Positions 18,944 through 28,864 of a DNA stretch of 64,000 bases are shown here, piece after piece. Under the pieces are notes generated by a model. It did not search any database and was not told where the DNA came from. It saw only the letters and a list, made by a program, of their open reading frames with translations. The stretch is from assembly GCA_937124545.1 (NCBI GenBank), contig CAKZKU010000294.1:1-64000 (forward strand), given 5' to 3'. Position numbers and translations under genes: made by a program. Within the stretch, counting starts at the first letter, position 1. The number at the start of each line of letters is the position of its first letter. This DNA comes from an uncultured Microbacteriaceae bacterium. GTDB taxonomy: Bacteria > Actinomycetota > Actinomycetes > Actinomycetales > Microbacteriaceae.

Positions 18944-19279
18944 CTAGAGAAAAAGCGCCACCATCAGCGCAAAATAAATGACGATAAACACTGCTGGGGT
19001 GATGAACTTCACGACCCACAGCCAGTCCCGCGAGTTGCTCTCGCTCGATGCGGCCAGAGCTTGAGCCTCTGTTGCCGATTGGAACTGGACGAGTGCTCCC
19101 AAGATGCCTGACGCGAGAAGGATTCCGGCGGTGGCAACACGCACCGCAAGAGCGGTGTCGGCGAGACCAAACTGGAGCAGAGCGACCGTGGTGATCAGCA
19201 GCGCCGTGGGCGCTATCTGCGACACCACGATCGTCGAGCGGTGCTGGAGCCAGACCTGGGTTTGTTCGGGAGTCATCAC
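18944..19279 (-). CDS. Small integral membrane protein (hypothetical)
   Basis: 111 aa with about 4 hydrophobic segments (IAPTALLITTVALLQFGLADTALAVRVATAGILLASGILGALVQF...FITPAVFIVIYFALMVALFL). Confidence 0.6.
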   Translation of the reverse strand: MMTPEQTQVWLQHRSTIVVSQIAPTALLITTVALLQFGLADTALAVRVATAGILLASGILGALVQFQSATEAQALAASSESNSRDWLWVVKFITPAVFIVIYFALMVALFL

Positions 19280-19363
19280 GATTCCTTGCCTCTTGGGACT
19301 TCACACTTTATCGAAGCGTGCCGGTGCCAGCGAGAGGCCGTCAATAGGTCGTACGCTGGAGCC

Positions 19364-21352
19364 ATGCTTGACGAGGAAAAAAACGGTGGGGAGGATTCGT
19401 TCCCCAGGCGTTCTACTTTTTTGCCACCGGAGGACGACGCTTTTGCCGATGACGATGTTGTCGCGGAGTCACTAGGTTCCACTTCGCCCGAATCGACCCC
19501 GCCGCACGTTGTGCCCGAGCAGCCGATATCTGACGATCCTCTTGCCTATCCGCCTGCGCCTATTAGGCAGTCGATTCCCGCAGGTGTCGCGGTTGCGGGG
19601 GCAACGGACACAGTGACGATGATGGAAAGGCTGGAGGCCCAGATCGCCCTGAAGCGCGCTGAGGAAGAATCCTTCCGCGCTTGGGCCGATGCCGTGAAAG
19701 AAAGCCACCCCGACTTTGCCGAGGCGATCATTGCTCACGAGCGAGCCATTTTTGACGGCGCTGAGCGTACCGAGTTCCGTCTTGAGCCAGCCGAAGACAC
19801 TCTGTCGGAGACGCCAGACGCCGACGGCCTGAACGATGTAGAACAGTCGACCGCTGTTGAGGACAGCGCTGTGAGTGATGCGTTGAGTGAACTCGCGGGC
19901 GACGACTTGTCCTTGAGTCATGAACCTGAAGAATCCCCGGAACTGCCGGATAACTCGACGGACCCGGTGGCTGACCCGCTGGCGGTGGCGCCGGTGACGA
20001 AAGCCCGAGCACCGCGACCGTTGTCACCGACCCGGTGGTCCTTGATCTCTACCTGGCAGATTGCGCTGATACCCCTTCTGGCACTCACGCCGGGCCTGTG
20101 GTTTGTCGCGAGGGGTACCGACTACTCCGAGGCCTTGGCGGCTGTAGCCGTTGCGGCCCTCGTGATCGGTCTGGTGATTGCCGGTCTGACTCGGTCGCGA
20201 ACTCCTCTCCGTGACACCTTCGGCAGTGTGGGTAGCTTGATTCCCGGGGTAGCGCTTGTAGGGCTCCGCTTGGCCGTCCTGGCGCTGGTGGTGGGGTGGT
20301 CCTCTTCCGTGGCTGCAGAGATTGCCGATTTATCGGGTTTGTGGCCAGGCTCCGCTGAGCAAGCGCAGATTCTTGCCGCCGCTCTGCTCGGTGCCAGTGC
20401 CATCGTGCACTTGTTCTTCAGTGCTCCTGTTGTCCGTGTCACGGTGTGGGGTAGTGCGGCGTTGGGCCTGCTCGGATCAGCAGCTCTCATGTGGCGCACG
20501 GTCCCAGAGATTCCGGCCGTGCCTTCGTGGGATACACCCGACGATGCAGTGGCAGTGCTGAGCGCCGCGGCGATCCTTGTGGCAGCCGGTTTAGGGCTCC
20601 TGGCCCCCCTCGCTTCCAACATGGCAGGACTCGTTGCTTTCCGAAAGGTTCGCGCTCAGGGGCTTTGGGCCGGGATTGCATCCATGGTGCCTCTGGCAGC
20701 ACTACTGGGGTTTGTTATCGTTCTGGCCTCCAGTGCGCCAGAGTTTGCCGCGAACGTGCTTGCTGACCCCGTCCGCACCCTCGCGATTGGCCTCGGCACG
20801 TGGTTCCCGGTGCCTGCCTTGCTGACATTAGTTATCCCGTTCGTGGGTCTACTGGTCGTGGGGTTGAGCGCTGTCACCTCGTCGCTGCAGGATATGTCGG
20901 TACCGGGCCCTCGCCCGGTCATCGCGATCGTGGTGGCAGTCCTTTTTGTAGCTGCAGTGTTCGCTGGACTCGTATGGTCAGACGTGGTGAGTGACGCAAT
21001 GCCGGATTTGGTCACCGCGCTGGGAGTGTGCCTAGGAGCTTGGGCGGGAATGACGGCGATGAGCGCCATGTTGCCCGGTCGGCCTTCGGGGGATCGACCT
21101 CTTCGAGTGCGGGCGGGAAATCTGTTGGGGCTGGGTGTTGCCGTCGCATTAGGTTTTGGGGTGACCAGCTCTTCCGTTTCGTGGTTGTCCTGGCAGGGTT
21201 ACCTCGTGGACTTCGTGACGGTGGAGGGTCTTGGCGTCCTGGCCGAGGGGTCGATGGGAGTTCTCCTTGCGCTCGCGATGGGTGCCTTGTTCGCCCTGAT
21301 TTCGTTTGTCTTTTCTCTGGCTCGGACAGGTAACCCCCGTGTCGGAAGCTAG
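19364..21352 (+). CDS. Large polytopic membrane protein with acidic cytosolic N-terminus (possibly DUF6350/PerM-like)
   Basis: Start MLDEEKNGGEDS at 19364 (the 19241 start reads through the divergent promoter region). About 220 aa acidic N-terminus, then >10 predicted TMs. Family call is tentative. Confidence 0.6.
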   Translation: MLDEEKNGGEDSFPRRSTFLPPEDDAFADDDVVAESLGSTSPESTPPHVVPEQPISDDPLAYPPAPIRQSIPAGVAVAGATDTVTMMERLEAQIALKRAEEESFRAWADAVKESHPDFAEAIIAHERAIFDGAERTEFRLEPAEDTLSETPDADGLNDVEQSTAVEDSAVSDALSELAGDDLSLSHEPEESPELPDNSTDPVADPLAVAPVTKARAPRPLSPTRWSLISTWQIALIPLLALTPGLWFVARGTDYSEALAAVAVAALVIGLVIAGLTRSRTPLRDTFGSVGSLIPGVALVGLRLAVLALVVGWSSSVAAEIADLSGLWPGSAEQAQILAAALLGASAIVHLFFSAPVVRVTVWGSAALGLLGSAALMWRTVPEIPAVPSWDTPDDAVAVLSAAAILVAAGLGLLAPLASNMAGLVAFRKVRAQGLWAGIASMVPLAALLGFVIVLASSAPEFAANVLADPVRTLAIGLGTWFPVPALLTLVIPFVGLLVVGLSAVTSSLQDMSVPGPRPVIAIVVAVLFVAAVFAGLVWSDVVSDAMPDLVTALGVCLGAWAGMTAMSAMLPGRPSGDRPLRVRAGNLLGLGVAVALGFGVTSSSVSWLSWQGYLVDFVTVEGLGVLAEGSMGVLLALAMGALFALISFVFSLARTGNPRVGS

Positions 21353-22184
21353 TGCCGCTGCTGTGTCGTTGTCCGGAGTGCTCGAGGTGCTTGAAGCCCT
21401 ATGGCCTGAGGCCGGAGCAGAAGACTGGGATGCGCCGGGTCTCGTGGTGGGAGATCCTGAGTCGCCGGTGACATCGATACACCTGATGGTGGATGTGACC
21501 CCCGAGAGTGTCGAGGAGGCCCTCGAGCACGGCGCTGATCTCATCGTGGCCCACCACCCGTTGCTGTTGAGAGGTGTGACCACGGTTGCTGAGTCCACCT
21601 ACAAAGGACACATCATTGCCACACTGATCCGGGCCGGGTGTGCATTAGTTACCGCTCACACCAACGCGGATGCTGTTCCCACGGGCACCTCCGCTCGTCT
21701 GGCCGATCTGCTGGAGCTTCAGCAGCACAAACCCATCACTGAGGGCTTACAGCCTGGCCACGGGCTGGGTCGTGTCGGCACTCTCGCGCAACCGCGAAGC
21801 CTCTACGAAGTGGCTGTCGCACTGGGCGAAATTCTTCCCCACACCGCTATTGGCCCCGTGGTTGCCGGAGACCCCGAGGCGATGATCACCACGGTGTCGC
21901 TGTGTGCAGGAGCGGGAGATTCGCTTATTAGCCACCCCGCTGTCACTGCGAGTGACGTCTACATCACCAGTGACCTTCGGCACCACGTCGCGTCAGAAGC
22001 CAGGGAGCAAGCCCAACTTTGGGGGGGCCCAGCGTTGATCACCATTTCCCATTTTTCCGCGGAATGGCTGTGGCTGGCACAAGCTGCGGCAGAACTTGAG
22101 GCTCGCGTCGACATTCCCGTCTCGGTGAGTGATCTCAACACGGATCCCTGGACCTTCCAAGTGCAACGCGTAGGGGATGAATAG
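21340..22184 (+). CDS. Nif3-like dinuclear metal center hexameric protein
   Basis: 'LIVAHHPLLLRGVTTV', 'LVTAHTNADAV', 'CAGAGDSLISHPAVTASDVYITSDLRHH'. Likely GTG start at 21340. Confidence 0.92.
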
Positions 22185-22925
22185 ATGGCACTGACCGCTC
22201 CCGCTGAGAGCCAGAAGACGCTACTGAGTGTGGCCGAGAAAGACCTCGCCATTGCTCGTAATCACGCCACGACTCGTGGGCTAGCTCAGGCGCTCAGTAT
22301 TCAGACCTTAGAGAAAGCGCTGGAGGACATTCGGGCGAGGCGCCATGATGCGATGGTCGAGCGCGATGGGGTGCAATCGGAACTTTCCCGCGCTGAGTCT
22401 GATGTTTCCCTGGTCGACGCTCGCATCGCGAAAGATTCGGAGAGGCTTTCACAGACATCTTCCGCCAAAGATGCGCAGGGACTAGAGCATGAGCTCGAAA
22501 GCCTGGCCGCTCGCAAATCAGATTTGGAAGACATTGAGCTCGCCATCATGGAACGGCTCGAGGAAGCGAGCGCTGCATTGGCTTCCCTCGAGGAGCAACT
22601 CGCGAGCGCCGAAGGCGCGCTGAGTGAGGCGCGGGCGCAGGAAAAGGCTCAGAGCGAGGAGATCGCCGCGACAACCGCTCAGCTGACTCAGGAGCGCGAG
22701 AAACTGGTTGATTCTGTTCCTGCGGATTTGGTGGAGCTCTATGAGCGCCAACGTGAGCGCTACGGAATCGGTGCGTCCCATCTTCGTGCAGGAATCTCGA
22801 GTGCCAGCGGGGTTGCGCTGACAGAGTCTGACCTTCAGAAAATCCGGGAAACGCCGGAAGACACCGTGGTGCTGTGTCCGGATAGCAACGCCATCCTCGT
22901 GCGCACAGCGGAGTCGGGTCTGTGA
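22185..22925 (+). CDS. CT398/C4-zinc-ribbon-family coiled-coil protein with degenerate zinc ribbon
   Basis: Long coiled coil followed by '...YERQRERYGIGASHLRAGISSASGVALTESDLQKIRETPEDTVVLCPDSNAILVRTAESGL'. The C-terminal ILVRTAESGL motif matches the family. Sits between the Nif3-like and RNase HI genes. Confidence 0.75.
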   Translation: MALTAPAESQKTLLSVAEKDLAIARNHATTRGLAQALSIQTLEKALEDIRARRHDAMVERDGVQSELSRAESDVSLVDARIAKDSERLSQTSSAKDAQGLEHELESLAARKSDLEDIELAIMERLEEASAALASLEEQLASAEGALSEARAQEKAQSEEIAATTAQLTQEREKLVDSVPADLVELYERQRERYGIGASHLRAGISSASGVALTESDLQKIRETPEDTVVLCPDSNAILVRTAESGL

Positions 22926-23350
22926 CCTACCGGAACCTCATCATTGAAGCGGATGGTGCCTCGAGGGGGAACCCGGGTGACGCCGCCGGGGGAGCGGTTG
23001 TGCTGGATCCTGACACCGGGCACACAATCGCCACGGTGGGTGAGCTCTGTGGCACAGCGTCGAATAACGTGGCCGAGTACCGCGGGATGATCGCTGGAAT
23101 TCGGGCGGCCTGGGATATTGCTCCTGGAGCGTCGTTGAGAGTGCTGATGGATTCCAAACTGGTGGTTGAGCAGATGTCGGGGCGTTGGAAAATCAAACAC
23201 CCGGACATGCAGGCTCTCGCCCGCGAAGCGCGGGAGTTGATTGGCCAGGGCTCCGTGTCTTTTGAATGGGTTCCTCGAGAGAAGAATGCTCGGGCGGATG
23301 CCGCGGGAAACGCGGCGCTCGATCGACGCGAATCTTTCTACGAGCGCTAG
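22922..23350 (+). CDS. RNase HI-like protein
   Basis: 'LIIEADGASRGNPGDAAGGAVV', 'NNVAEYRGMIAGIRAA', 'VLMDSKLVVEQMSGRWKIKH', 'ENARADAAGNAALD' RNase H motifs. Confidence 0.92.
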   Translation: MTYRNLIIEADGASRGNPGDAAGGAVVLDPDTGHTIATVGELCGTASNNVAEYRGMIAGIRAAWDIAPGASLRVLMDSKLVVEQMSGRWKIKHPDMQALAREARELIGQGSVSFEWVPREKNARADAAGNAALDRRESFYER

Positions 23351-23380
23351 CTAGTTTCTCGCTCCTGCCCTACCCTGGAG

Positions 23381-23751
23381 GTGTTGGAGGGGTTGGCCAG
23401 GCAATCGCGTCACTGCGTCAGCGGTGCCGAGGAACGTCCGGGCTCCCCAGAGCAGGATGGTGGGTAACACCCACCCGGAGTAATCCGCGAGATAGTGCCA
23501 CAGAAAATAGACCGCCCGGTTTTCCGGGTAAGGGTGAAACGGTGGTGTAAGAGACCACCAGAGGTTTGGGTGACCAAATCTGCTTGGTAAACCTCATCCG
23601 GAGCAAGGTCAAACAGACACCCATCAGGTTGCTCGCCTGAGTGTCGGGTAGGCCGCTAGAGGGATCTGGTAACAGCTCCCCGAGAAAGATGATTGCCCTC
23701 GGGGTTCGCCCCGGGACAGAACCCGGCGTATCGGCTGACCTCCTCCAACAC
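23381..23751 (+). ncRNA. rnpB: RNase P RNA (bacterial type A)
   Basis: Universal core 'GAGGAACGTCCGGGCTCC' and 'AGATGATTGCCCTCGGGGTTCGCCCCGGGACAGAACCCGGCGTATCGGC'. P1 helix GTGTTGGAGG (23381-23390) pairs with CCTCCAACAC (23742-23751). Confidence 0.95.
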
Positions 23752-24386
23752 TAGGAAACGCTGCGAAGAACCGTCACGACTTTCCCCATCACTGTCGCGT
23801 GGTCGCCAACAATCGGCTCGTAGGCACTGTTTTGGGGCAGCAGCCAGGTGTGGCCATCGCGCTGCTTGAAAACCTTGACCGTTGCTTCGTCATCGAGCAT
23901 CGCTGCAACAATGTCTCCGTTGTTCGCGGTCTGTTGCTGGCGAACAACTACCCAGTCGCCATCGCAAATGGCTGCGTCGATCATGGAGTCCCCCACAACC
24001 TTAAGCATGAAGAGATCGCCATTGCCGACCAGCTGGCGGGGGAGGGACATTACATCTTCGACATGTTGCTCTGCCGTGATCGGAATACCCGCAGCAATCT
24101 GCCCCACTAAAGGCACAGAGACAGCGTTGGCATCCGCCGAAGAAATATCGACTACGGGGGCCGAGTGCTCGGGCGTCAGCCTTTTCAGAATCTCTAGGGT
24201 CCGCGCGGTGTTGGCGTGGCGTTTGATGTAGCCGGCACGCTCCAGTTGGCTGAGTTGGTGAGAGACGCTTGAGGTCGACGAGAGTCCCGTGTTCTCACAG
24301 ATCTCCCGCATGCTCGGGGGAACCCCCCGGGAATCCAAGGAGAGCTCGATAAAGGCTTGAATTTTCTGCTGTTTTTCACTCAACAT
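23751..24386 (-). CDS. lexA: LexA repressor
   Basis: HTH '[34 protein letters not shown]', autocleavage Ala-Gly in '[13 protein letters not shown]', catalytic '[24 protein letters not shown]'. Confidence 0.98.
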   Translation of the reverse strand: MLSEKQQKIQAFIELSLDSRGVPPSMREICENTGLSSTSSVSHQLSQLERAGYIKRHANTARTLEILKRLTPEHSAPVVDISSADANAVSVPLVGQIAAGIPITAEQHVEDVMSLPRQLVGNGDLFMLKVVGDSMIDAAICDGDWVVVRQQQTANNGDIVAAMLDDEATVKVFKQRDGHTWLLPQNSAYEPIVGDHATVMGKVVTVLRSVS

Positions 24387-24405
24387 CTTTTCAGCGTAGC
24401 GGTTT

Positions 24406-24421
24406 TCGAACAGTTTTTCTA
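24406..24421. promoter_or_regulatory. Candidate LexA box (degenerate), TCGAACAGTTTTTCTA
   Basis: About 3 mismatches to the Actinobacteria/Bacillus-type SOS box TCGAACRTNTGTTCGA, about 20 bp upstream of the lexA start; plausible autoregulatory site. Confidence 0.5.
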
Positions 24422-24486
24422 TACATACGTTCGAATCACCGAACAGCGTGTCGGTGGTTCGGGGTGCAATTGGTGATGTTCAATAC

Positions 24487-24519
24487 TTGACAAGTCGAGT
24501 ATTCGAACATATATTCGAA
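24487..24519 (+). promoter_or_regulatory. Promoter TTGACA-N17-TATATT overlapped by LexA box TCGAACATATATTCGA
   Basis: TTGACA at 24487-24492 and TATATT at 24510-24515 (17-bp spacing). The SOS box at 24503-24518 has one mismatch to TCGAACRTNTGTTCGA and covers the -10. Confidence 0.85.
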
Positions 24520-24585
24520 ACAGAGATTCGGACCCGGCCCTCCCGGCCGAGGGTTGGGTCCGAACTCTCAACCAAGGAGGACACC

Positions 24586-24888
24586 ATGAACACCACCCCA
24601 TCACTTCGTATCACTGCTCGCGGTCGAGCGGTCCTCGGCCTAGCTCTCGCGTTACCGGTCATGGCGCTGTCGGTGTTCTTAGCCTCACCCGGTGCACTCG
24701 CCGATAGTGAGGTCACGGCGAACGATTTTGACTACATGACGGTTCTCTCCGGTGACACGCTGTGGAGCATTGCCACCTTGGTCAACCCTGAAGCGGACCC
24801 GCGGGACGTGGTGGAAGAGATCATCGCTCTCAACCAACTGGAAAGCGCTGTCTTGACTCCGGGCCAGGAGATTGCCCTTCCCCGATAG
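24586..24888 (+). CDS. LysM-domain membrane/secreted protein, candidate SOS-induced cell-division inhibitor (YneA/DivS/ChiZ-like)
   Basis: TM/signal segment followed by LysM 'YMTVLSGDTLWSIATLVNPEADPRDVVEEIIALNQLESAVLTPGQEIALPR'. RBS AAGGAGG at about 24573. Divergent from lexA. The extended ORF start at 24448 is rejected. Confidence 0.88.
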   Translation: MNTTPSLRITARGRAVLGLALALPVMALSVFLASPGALADSEVTANDFDYMTVLSGDTLWSIATLVNPEADPRDVVEEIIALNQLESAVLTPGQEIALPR

Positions 24889-24917
24889 TCTTCCGGGTCA
24901 CCGGTTACGCTGAGGGA

Positions 24918-26009
24918 ATGGCCTCACTGTCCGACCTACCGTTGCGCGATGATCTTCGCGGCAAAGCACCGTACGGTGCGCCGATGGATCCTGTGAAGTA
25001 CGCGCTCAACGTCAACGAGAACACACACCCTGTTCCAGGTCCTGTTCGGGAGGCAATCCTCGCTGAGGTTTCCCGTGCGCTTGAGTCCATCAACCGCTAC
25101 CCGGATCGGGAGTTCACAGCACTGCGCGCAGCCCTTGCGGATTATGCGTCACGAGACCGAGCGGCTGGGCCGATTGACCCGAGCATGGTGTGGGCGGCGA
25201 ACGGTTCTAACGAGGTCATCCAGCAGGTCTTGCAAGCGTTCGGGGGTCCGGGTCGGTCTGTTCTCGGATTTCCCCCGAGCTACTCAATGCACCCGATTAT
25301 CGCCGAGTCGACGGGGACCTCGTGGAGCGTCGGCAGTCGTGAAAGCGACTTCTCCCTCACTCCCGACGGCGTGCGCAGCGCCATCCAGCTCACCACTCCA
25401 AATCTTGTGTTTCTGTGCGCGCCCAACAACCCCACCGGCACTCCCGTGTCCCTCGAGACCATTGAGGCCGCATACGACGCGACCGACGGGATCGTGATGG
25501 TCGATGAAGCATATGTCGAGTTCCGCCCGGAGGGCTCTGCCACCGCGTCTGAATTGCTGCCGGGAAGAGAACGGTTGGTCATTTCTCGCACGATGTCGAA
25601 AGCGTTTGCGTTTGCTGGGGCTCGGGTGGGTTACCTCTTGGCCGATCCCGCCGTCATAGATGCACTTCGTTTAGTGCGTCTGCCCTACCACCTCTCCGGG
25701 ATTACGCAGGCTGCCGCTTTAGGCGCCCTCCAACACTCCGACGTGATGCTCTCGATGGTCAGCGATATCCGGGACCAGCGGGATCGGTTATTGCGGGAGC
25801 TGCCCGAGTTGGGCTACAGCGTTTGTGCCTCAGAAGCGAACTTCGTGCTTTTTGGGGGGATTGATGACCCGCAACAGCTTTTCCGCGATTTGCTGGAGCA
25901 AGACATCCTCATCCGAGATGTCGGAATCCCGGGTCACTTACGGGTGACCGCAGGAACGAAGGAGGAGACCTCCGTGTTCCTCGAGACCCTCGGTAGACTT
26001 CGGGCGTGA
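24918..26009 (+). CDS. hisC: Histidinol-phosphate aminotransferase
   Basis: '[14 protein letters not shown]', '[14 protein letters not shown]', 'VDEAYVEF', '[19 protein letters not shown]'. Confidence 0.96.
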   Translation: MASLSDLPLRDDLRGKAPYGAPMDPVKYALNVNENTHPVPGPVREAILAEVSRALESINRYPDREFTALRAALADYASRDRAAGPIDPSMVWAANGSNEVIQQVLQAFGGPGRSVLGFPPSYSMHPIIAESTGTSWSVGSRESDFSLTPDGVRSAIQLTTPNLVFLCAPNNPTGTPVSLETIEAAYDATDGIVMVDEAYVEFRPEGSATASELLPGRERLVISRTMSKAFAFAGARVGYLLADPAVIDALRLVRLPYHLSGITQAAALGALQHSDVMLSMVSDIRDQRDRLLRELPELGYSVCASEANFVLFGGIDDPQQLFRDLLEQDILIRDVGIPGHLRVTAGTKEETSVFLETLGRLRA

Positions 26010-26614
26010 ATTCGCAACCCCGTACCGCGTCACTGGAGCGGTCGACGTCAGAGTCCCAGGTCCGCGTGCGCGTCAACCTGGATGGCACCGGTTCTTCAAA
26101 CATCTCGACCACGGTGCCGTTTTTTGACCACATGTTGACCGCGCTCTCGAAGCACTCGCTGATGGACCTTGACATTGCGTCCACTGGCGACACCGACATT
26201 GACGTGCACCACACGGTGGAAGATACGGCAATCGTTCTCGGCCAGGCGATTCGTGAGGCACTCGGTGACAAGGCGGGGATTGGCCGCTACGGTGACGCTC
26301 TTGTGCCACTGGATGATGCGCTTGCTAGGGCCGTCGTGGACGTCTCCGGTCGCCCCTACCTGGTGCACAGTGGTGAACCCGAAGGTTTCGAATATCACGC
26401 CATCGGCGGACACTTCACCGGGTCTCTCGTTCGCCACGTTTTTGAAGCCCTCACGATGCACGCTCACCTGACCGTTCACATCACGGTGCTGGACGGGCGG
26501 GACCCTCACCACATTGCCGAGGCGGAATTCAAAGCCTTTGCCCGCGCTCTGCGCACGGCCATTGCAAAAGACGATCGCGTCCACGGCATCCCCTCCACCA
26601 AGGGCGCCCTGTAG
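26006..26614 (+). CDS. hisB: Imidazoleglycerol-phosphate dehydratase
   Basis: '[17 protein letters not shown]', '[18 protein letters not shown]', '[18 protein letters not shown]'. Confidence 0.97.
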   Translation: MNSQPRTASLERSTSESQVRVRVNLDGTGSSNISTTVPFFDHMLTALSKHSLMDLDIASTGDTDIDVHHTVEDTAIVLGQAIREALGDKAGIGRYGDALVPLDDALARAVVDVSGRPYLVHSGEPEGFEYHAIGGHFTGSLVRHVFEALTMHAHLTVHITVLDGRDPHHIAEAEFKAFARALRTAIAKDDRVHGIPSTKGAL

Positions 26615-26616
26615 CC

Positions 26617-27255
26617 GTGGCCCCACGGGTGGTCGTGTTTGACTACGGTTCTGGGAACGTTCACTCTGCTCTTAAAGCTGTGGAAGCGGCGGGTGCTTCG
26701 GTCACCCTGACCAACGACCGAAATGTGGCCCTTGAAGCCGAGGGTCTCCTCGTGCCGGGAGTGGGTGCGTTCGCGAGCGTGATGGCGGGATTGCGCGAAG
26801 CCCGCGGGGACAGTCTGATCGAAAAGCGTCTTGCCGGGGGCCGACCCGTCATGGGAATCTGTGTGGGACTCCAGGTGATGTGCGAAGAAGGTCTCGAGCA
26901 CGGTGTGCGCACCGAAGGCCTCGGGCAGTGGCCGGGGCAGGTTCAGAAACTCGACGCGCCAATCCTTCCCCACATGGGCTGGAACACCGTCGAGGTGGGT
27001 CCCGGCAGCACCCTGTTTGAGGGGATTGAAGACGAGCGGTTTTATTTCGTGCACTCCTATGCGCTGACGGAATGGACGCTTCCCGGAGGAGGGCCGGTCC
27101 AAGAACCCGTAATCACGTGGAGCCACCACGGCCAAAAGTTCGTGTCCGCCGTCGAAAACGGCGCCCTGTGTGCAACCCAGTTTCACCCGGAAAAATCGGG
27201 CCCCGCAGGCATTCAGCTACTGCGCAACTGGGTCCGGTCGCTCGGCGATTTCTGA
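26617..27255 (+). CDS. hisH: Imidazole glycerol phosphate synthase subunit HisH
   Basis: '[20 protein letters not shown]', '[13 protein letters not shown]', '[10 protein letters not shown]'. Confidence 0.97.
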   Translation: MAPRVVVFDYGSGNVHSALKAVEAAGASVTLTNDRNVALEAEGLLVPGVGAFASVMAGLREARGDSLIEKRLAGGRPVMGICVGLQVMCEEGLEHGVRTEGLGQWPGQVQKLDAPILPHMGWNTVEVGPGSTLFEGIEDERFYFVHSYALTEWTLPGGGPVQEPVITWSHHGQKFVSAVENGALCATQFHPEKSGPAGIQLLRNWVRSLGDF

Positions 27256-27351
27256 GGAAATATCCGGTGACGAAACCGGAGTAGTATCTAAGGCTTGTGC
27301 GTGAGCACGCATCCACCCGCTAACTGAGCCCGAGACGCCTTTTCTTCCACT

Positions 27352-28101
27352 ATGAATGAGTTTTCGCAGTCACCGTCGCTAACCCTTCTTCCCGCTGTTG
27401 ATGTTGCCCAAGGCAAAGCTGTTCGCCTAACGCAGGGCGAGGCGGGAACGGAGACCGCTTACGGGGACCCGGTTGAGGCCGCCGAAGAGTGGATGCGCCA
27501 GGGTGCGCAGTGGATACACCTGGTTGATCTCGACGCCGCATTTGGTCGGGGTAATAACAAAGCCATCATCCGTCGCGTGGTGAAAGCGGTCGGCAAACGC
27601 GTGAACGTCGAACTCTCGGGTGGCATCCGGGACGATGACTCTCTGAAAGATGCGTTGTCTACTGGGGCTGTTCGCGTCAACCTCGGTACCGCAGCGCTAG
27701 AAAACCCCGAATGGACCGCGCACGTGATTTCAGAATACGGCGAAGCCGTTGCTGTGGGTCTCGACGTTCGCGGCGAGACCCTTGCCGCTCGCGGATGGAC
27801 CGAGGAGGGCGGAAACCTCTTCGAAACCCTCGATCGCCTCAACAAGTGCGGGTGTGCCCGGTTTGTTGTGACCGATGTCACCAAAGACGGAACCATGAAG
27901 GGCCCCAACACCGACCTGCTGCGCGATGTTCTCGCCCACACCGATCACCCTGTTGTGGCTTCGGGGGGGATTTCGTCGCTGGATGACATTGCCGCGCTGC
28001 GCGAACTCGTTCCGCTCGGTCTCGAAGGCGCGATTCTCGGCAAAGCGCTCTATGCGGGGGCCTTCACATTGGTCGAGGCTTTGGATGTCGCCGGCCACTG
28101 A
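27352..28101 (+). CDS. hisA: Phosphoribosyl isomerase A (HisA/PriA)
   Basis: '[56 protein letters not shown]', '[14 protein letters not shown]'. Actinobacterial PriA-type; bifunctionality not demonstrable from sequence alone. Confidence 0.95.
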   Translation: MNEFSQSPSLTLLPAVDVAQGKAVRLTQGEAGTETAYGDPVEAAEEWMRQGAQWIHLVDLDAAFGRGNNKAIIRRVVKAVGKRVNVELSGGIRDDDSLKDALSTGAVRVNLGTAALENPEWTAHVISEYGEAVAVGLDVRGETLAARGWTEEGGNLFETLDRLNKCGCARFVVTDVTKDGTMKGPNTDLLRDVLAHTDHPVVASGGISSLDDIAALRELVPLGLEGAILGKALYAGAFTLVEALDVAGH

Positions 28102-28864
28102 TTCGGCCGGTCAGCCTTTTGAGGGCAGAGCGTTCCAACCCAACCCCCATGCGGGCGATTCGGGTGACTGCGATCCTGCCCTGGCAATAGCCCTCAAGGG
28201 GCTGGGCGAGGCTGCGGGCGATTCCGCCCCGTCTTCAGATGCTGTGAGCTCTGTTCTGGCAGCACTCGCTCAGGCGCGCATCCTGATTCCGCTAGTTGCG
28301 GAGGCAGGTGAAACGGGCCTGACTGACTCGGGTGCCGTTTTTGAGAAGAGCCAAGAGCTTGCTGTTGTTCATGTGGAGGCGCCCGACGGGAGACCGGTTT
28401 CACCCATCTTCAGCGATGTTGAGGCACTCAGAGCGTGGAATCCTGAGGCGAGACCCATTCCGGTTGCAGCCCAGCAAGCGGCGGTGGCGGCCGCGAAAGA
28501 TGGCCTGGCGCTCATGGTTCTCAACCCGGGTTCGAGCGCGTCTCTTACCCTTCGCCGCGGAGCCATTAGAGCGCTTGCCACCGGAGAGGCGCACGTCCCT
28601 GCGTGGGAGGATGTCGACGTCCTTGAGGCTCTCCGGGGTGCTTTCGGGGCGGAGGACTCTTTCGCCCAGATCGAATCTCTTCGGCCCGGTGACCCGCGCT
28701 ACGCGCTGGAGGGCCCCGAAGTGATCGTTACGCTCCGGGTGGCACCGGGTATGGATTCCTCCACCCTGCATGCCCGCTTGGCGTTGGCAACGCAAGCCTG
28801 GGGGGAGAACCCGCTACTGGCCGAACGTGTGGATGGGTTCGGCGTGAAAGTACTGTCCGCCTAA
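28085..28864 (+). CDS. SseB-N-terminal-domain family protein
   Basis: '[12 protein letters not shown]...[60 protein letters not shown]' SseB pattern. ATG inside the 3' end of hisA (17-nt overlap). The 27926 start is rejected. Confidence 0.83.
   Translation: MSPATDSAGQPFEGRAFQPNPHAGDSGDCDPALAIALKGLGEAAGDSAPSSDAVSSVLAALAQARILIPLVAEAGETGLTDSGAVFEKSQELAVVHVEAPDGRPVSPIFSDVEALRAWNPEARPIPVAAQQAAVAAAKDGLALMVLNPGSSASLTLRRGAIRALATGEAHVPAWEDVDVLEALRGAFGAEDSFAQIESLRPGDPRYALEGPEVIVTLRVAPGMDSSTLHARLALATQAWGENPLLAERVDGFGVKVLSA

Noticed and set aside
27298-27311. Palindrome TGCGTGAGCACGCA as a transcription-factor operator
   Set aside because: A short palindrome in GC-rich sequence. It is mentioned only as part of the hisA leader, with no independent support.
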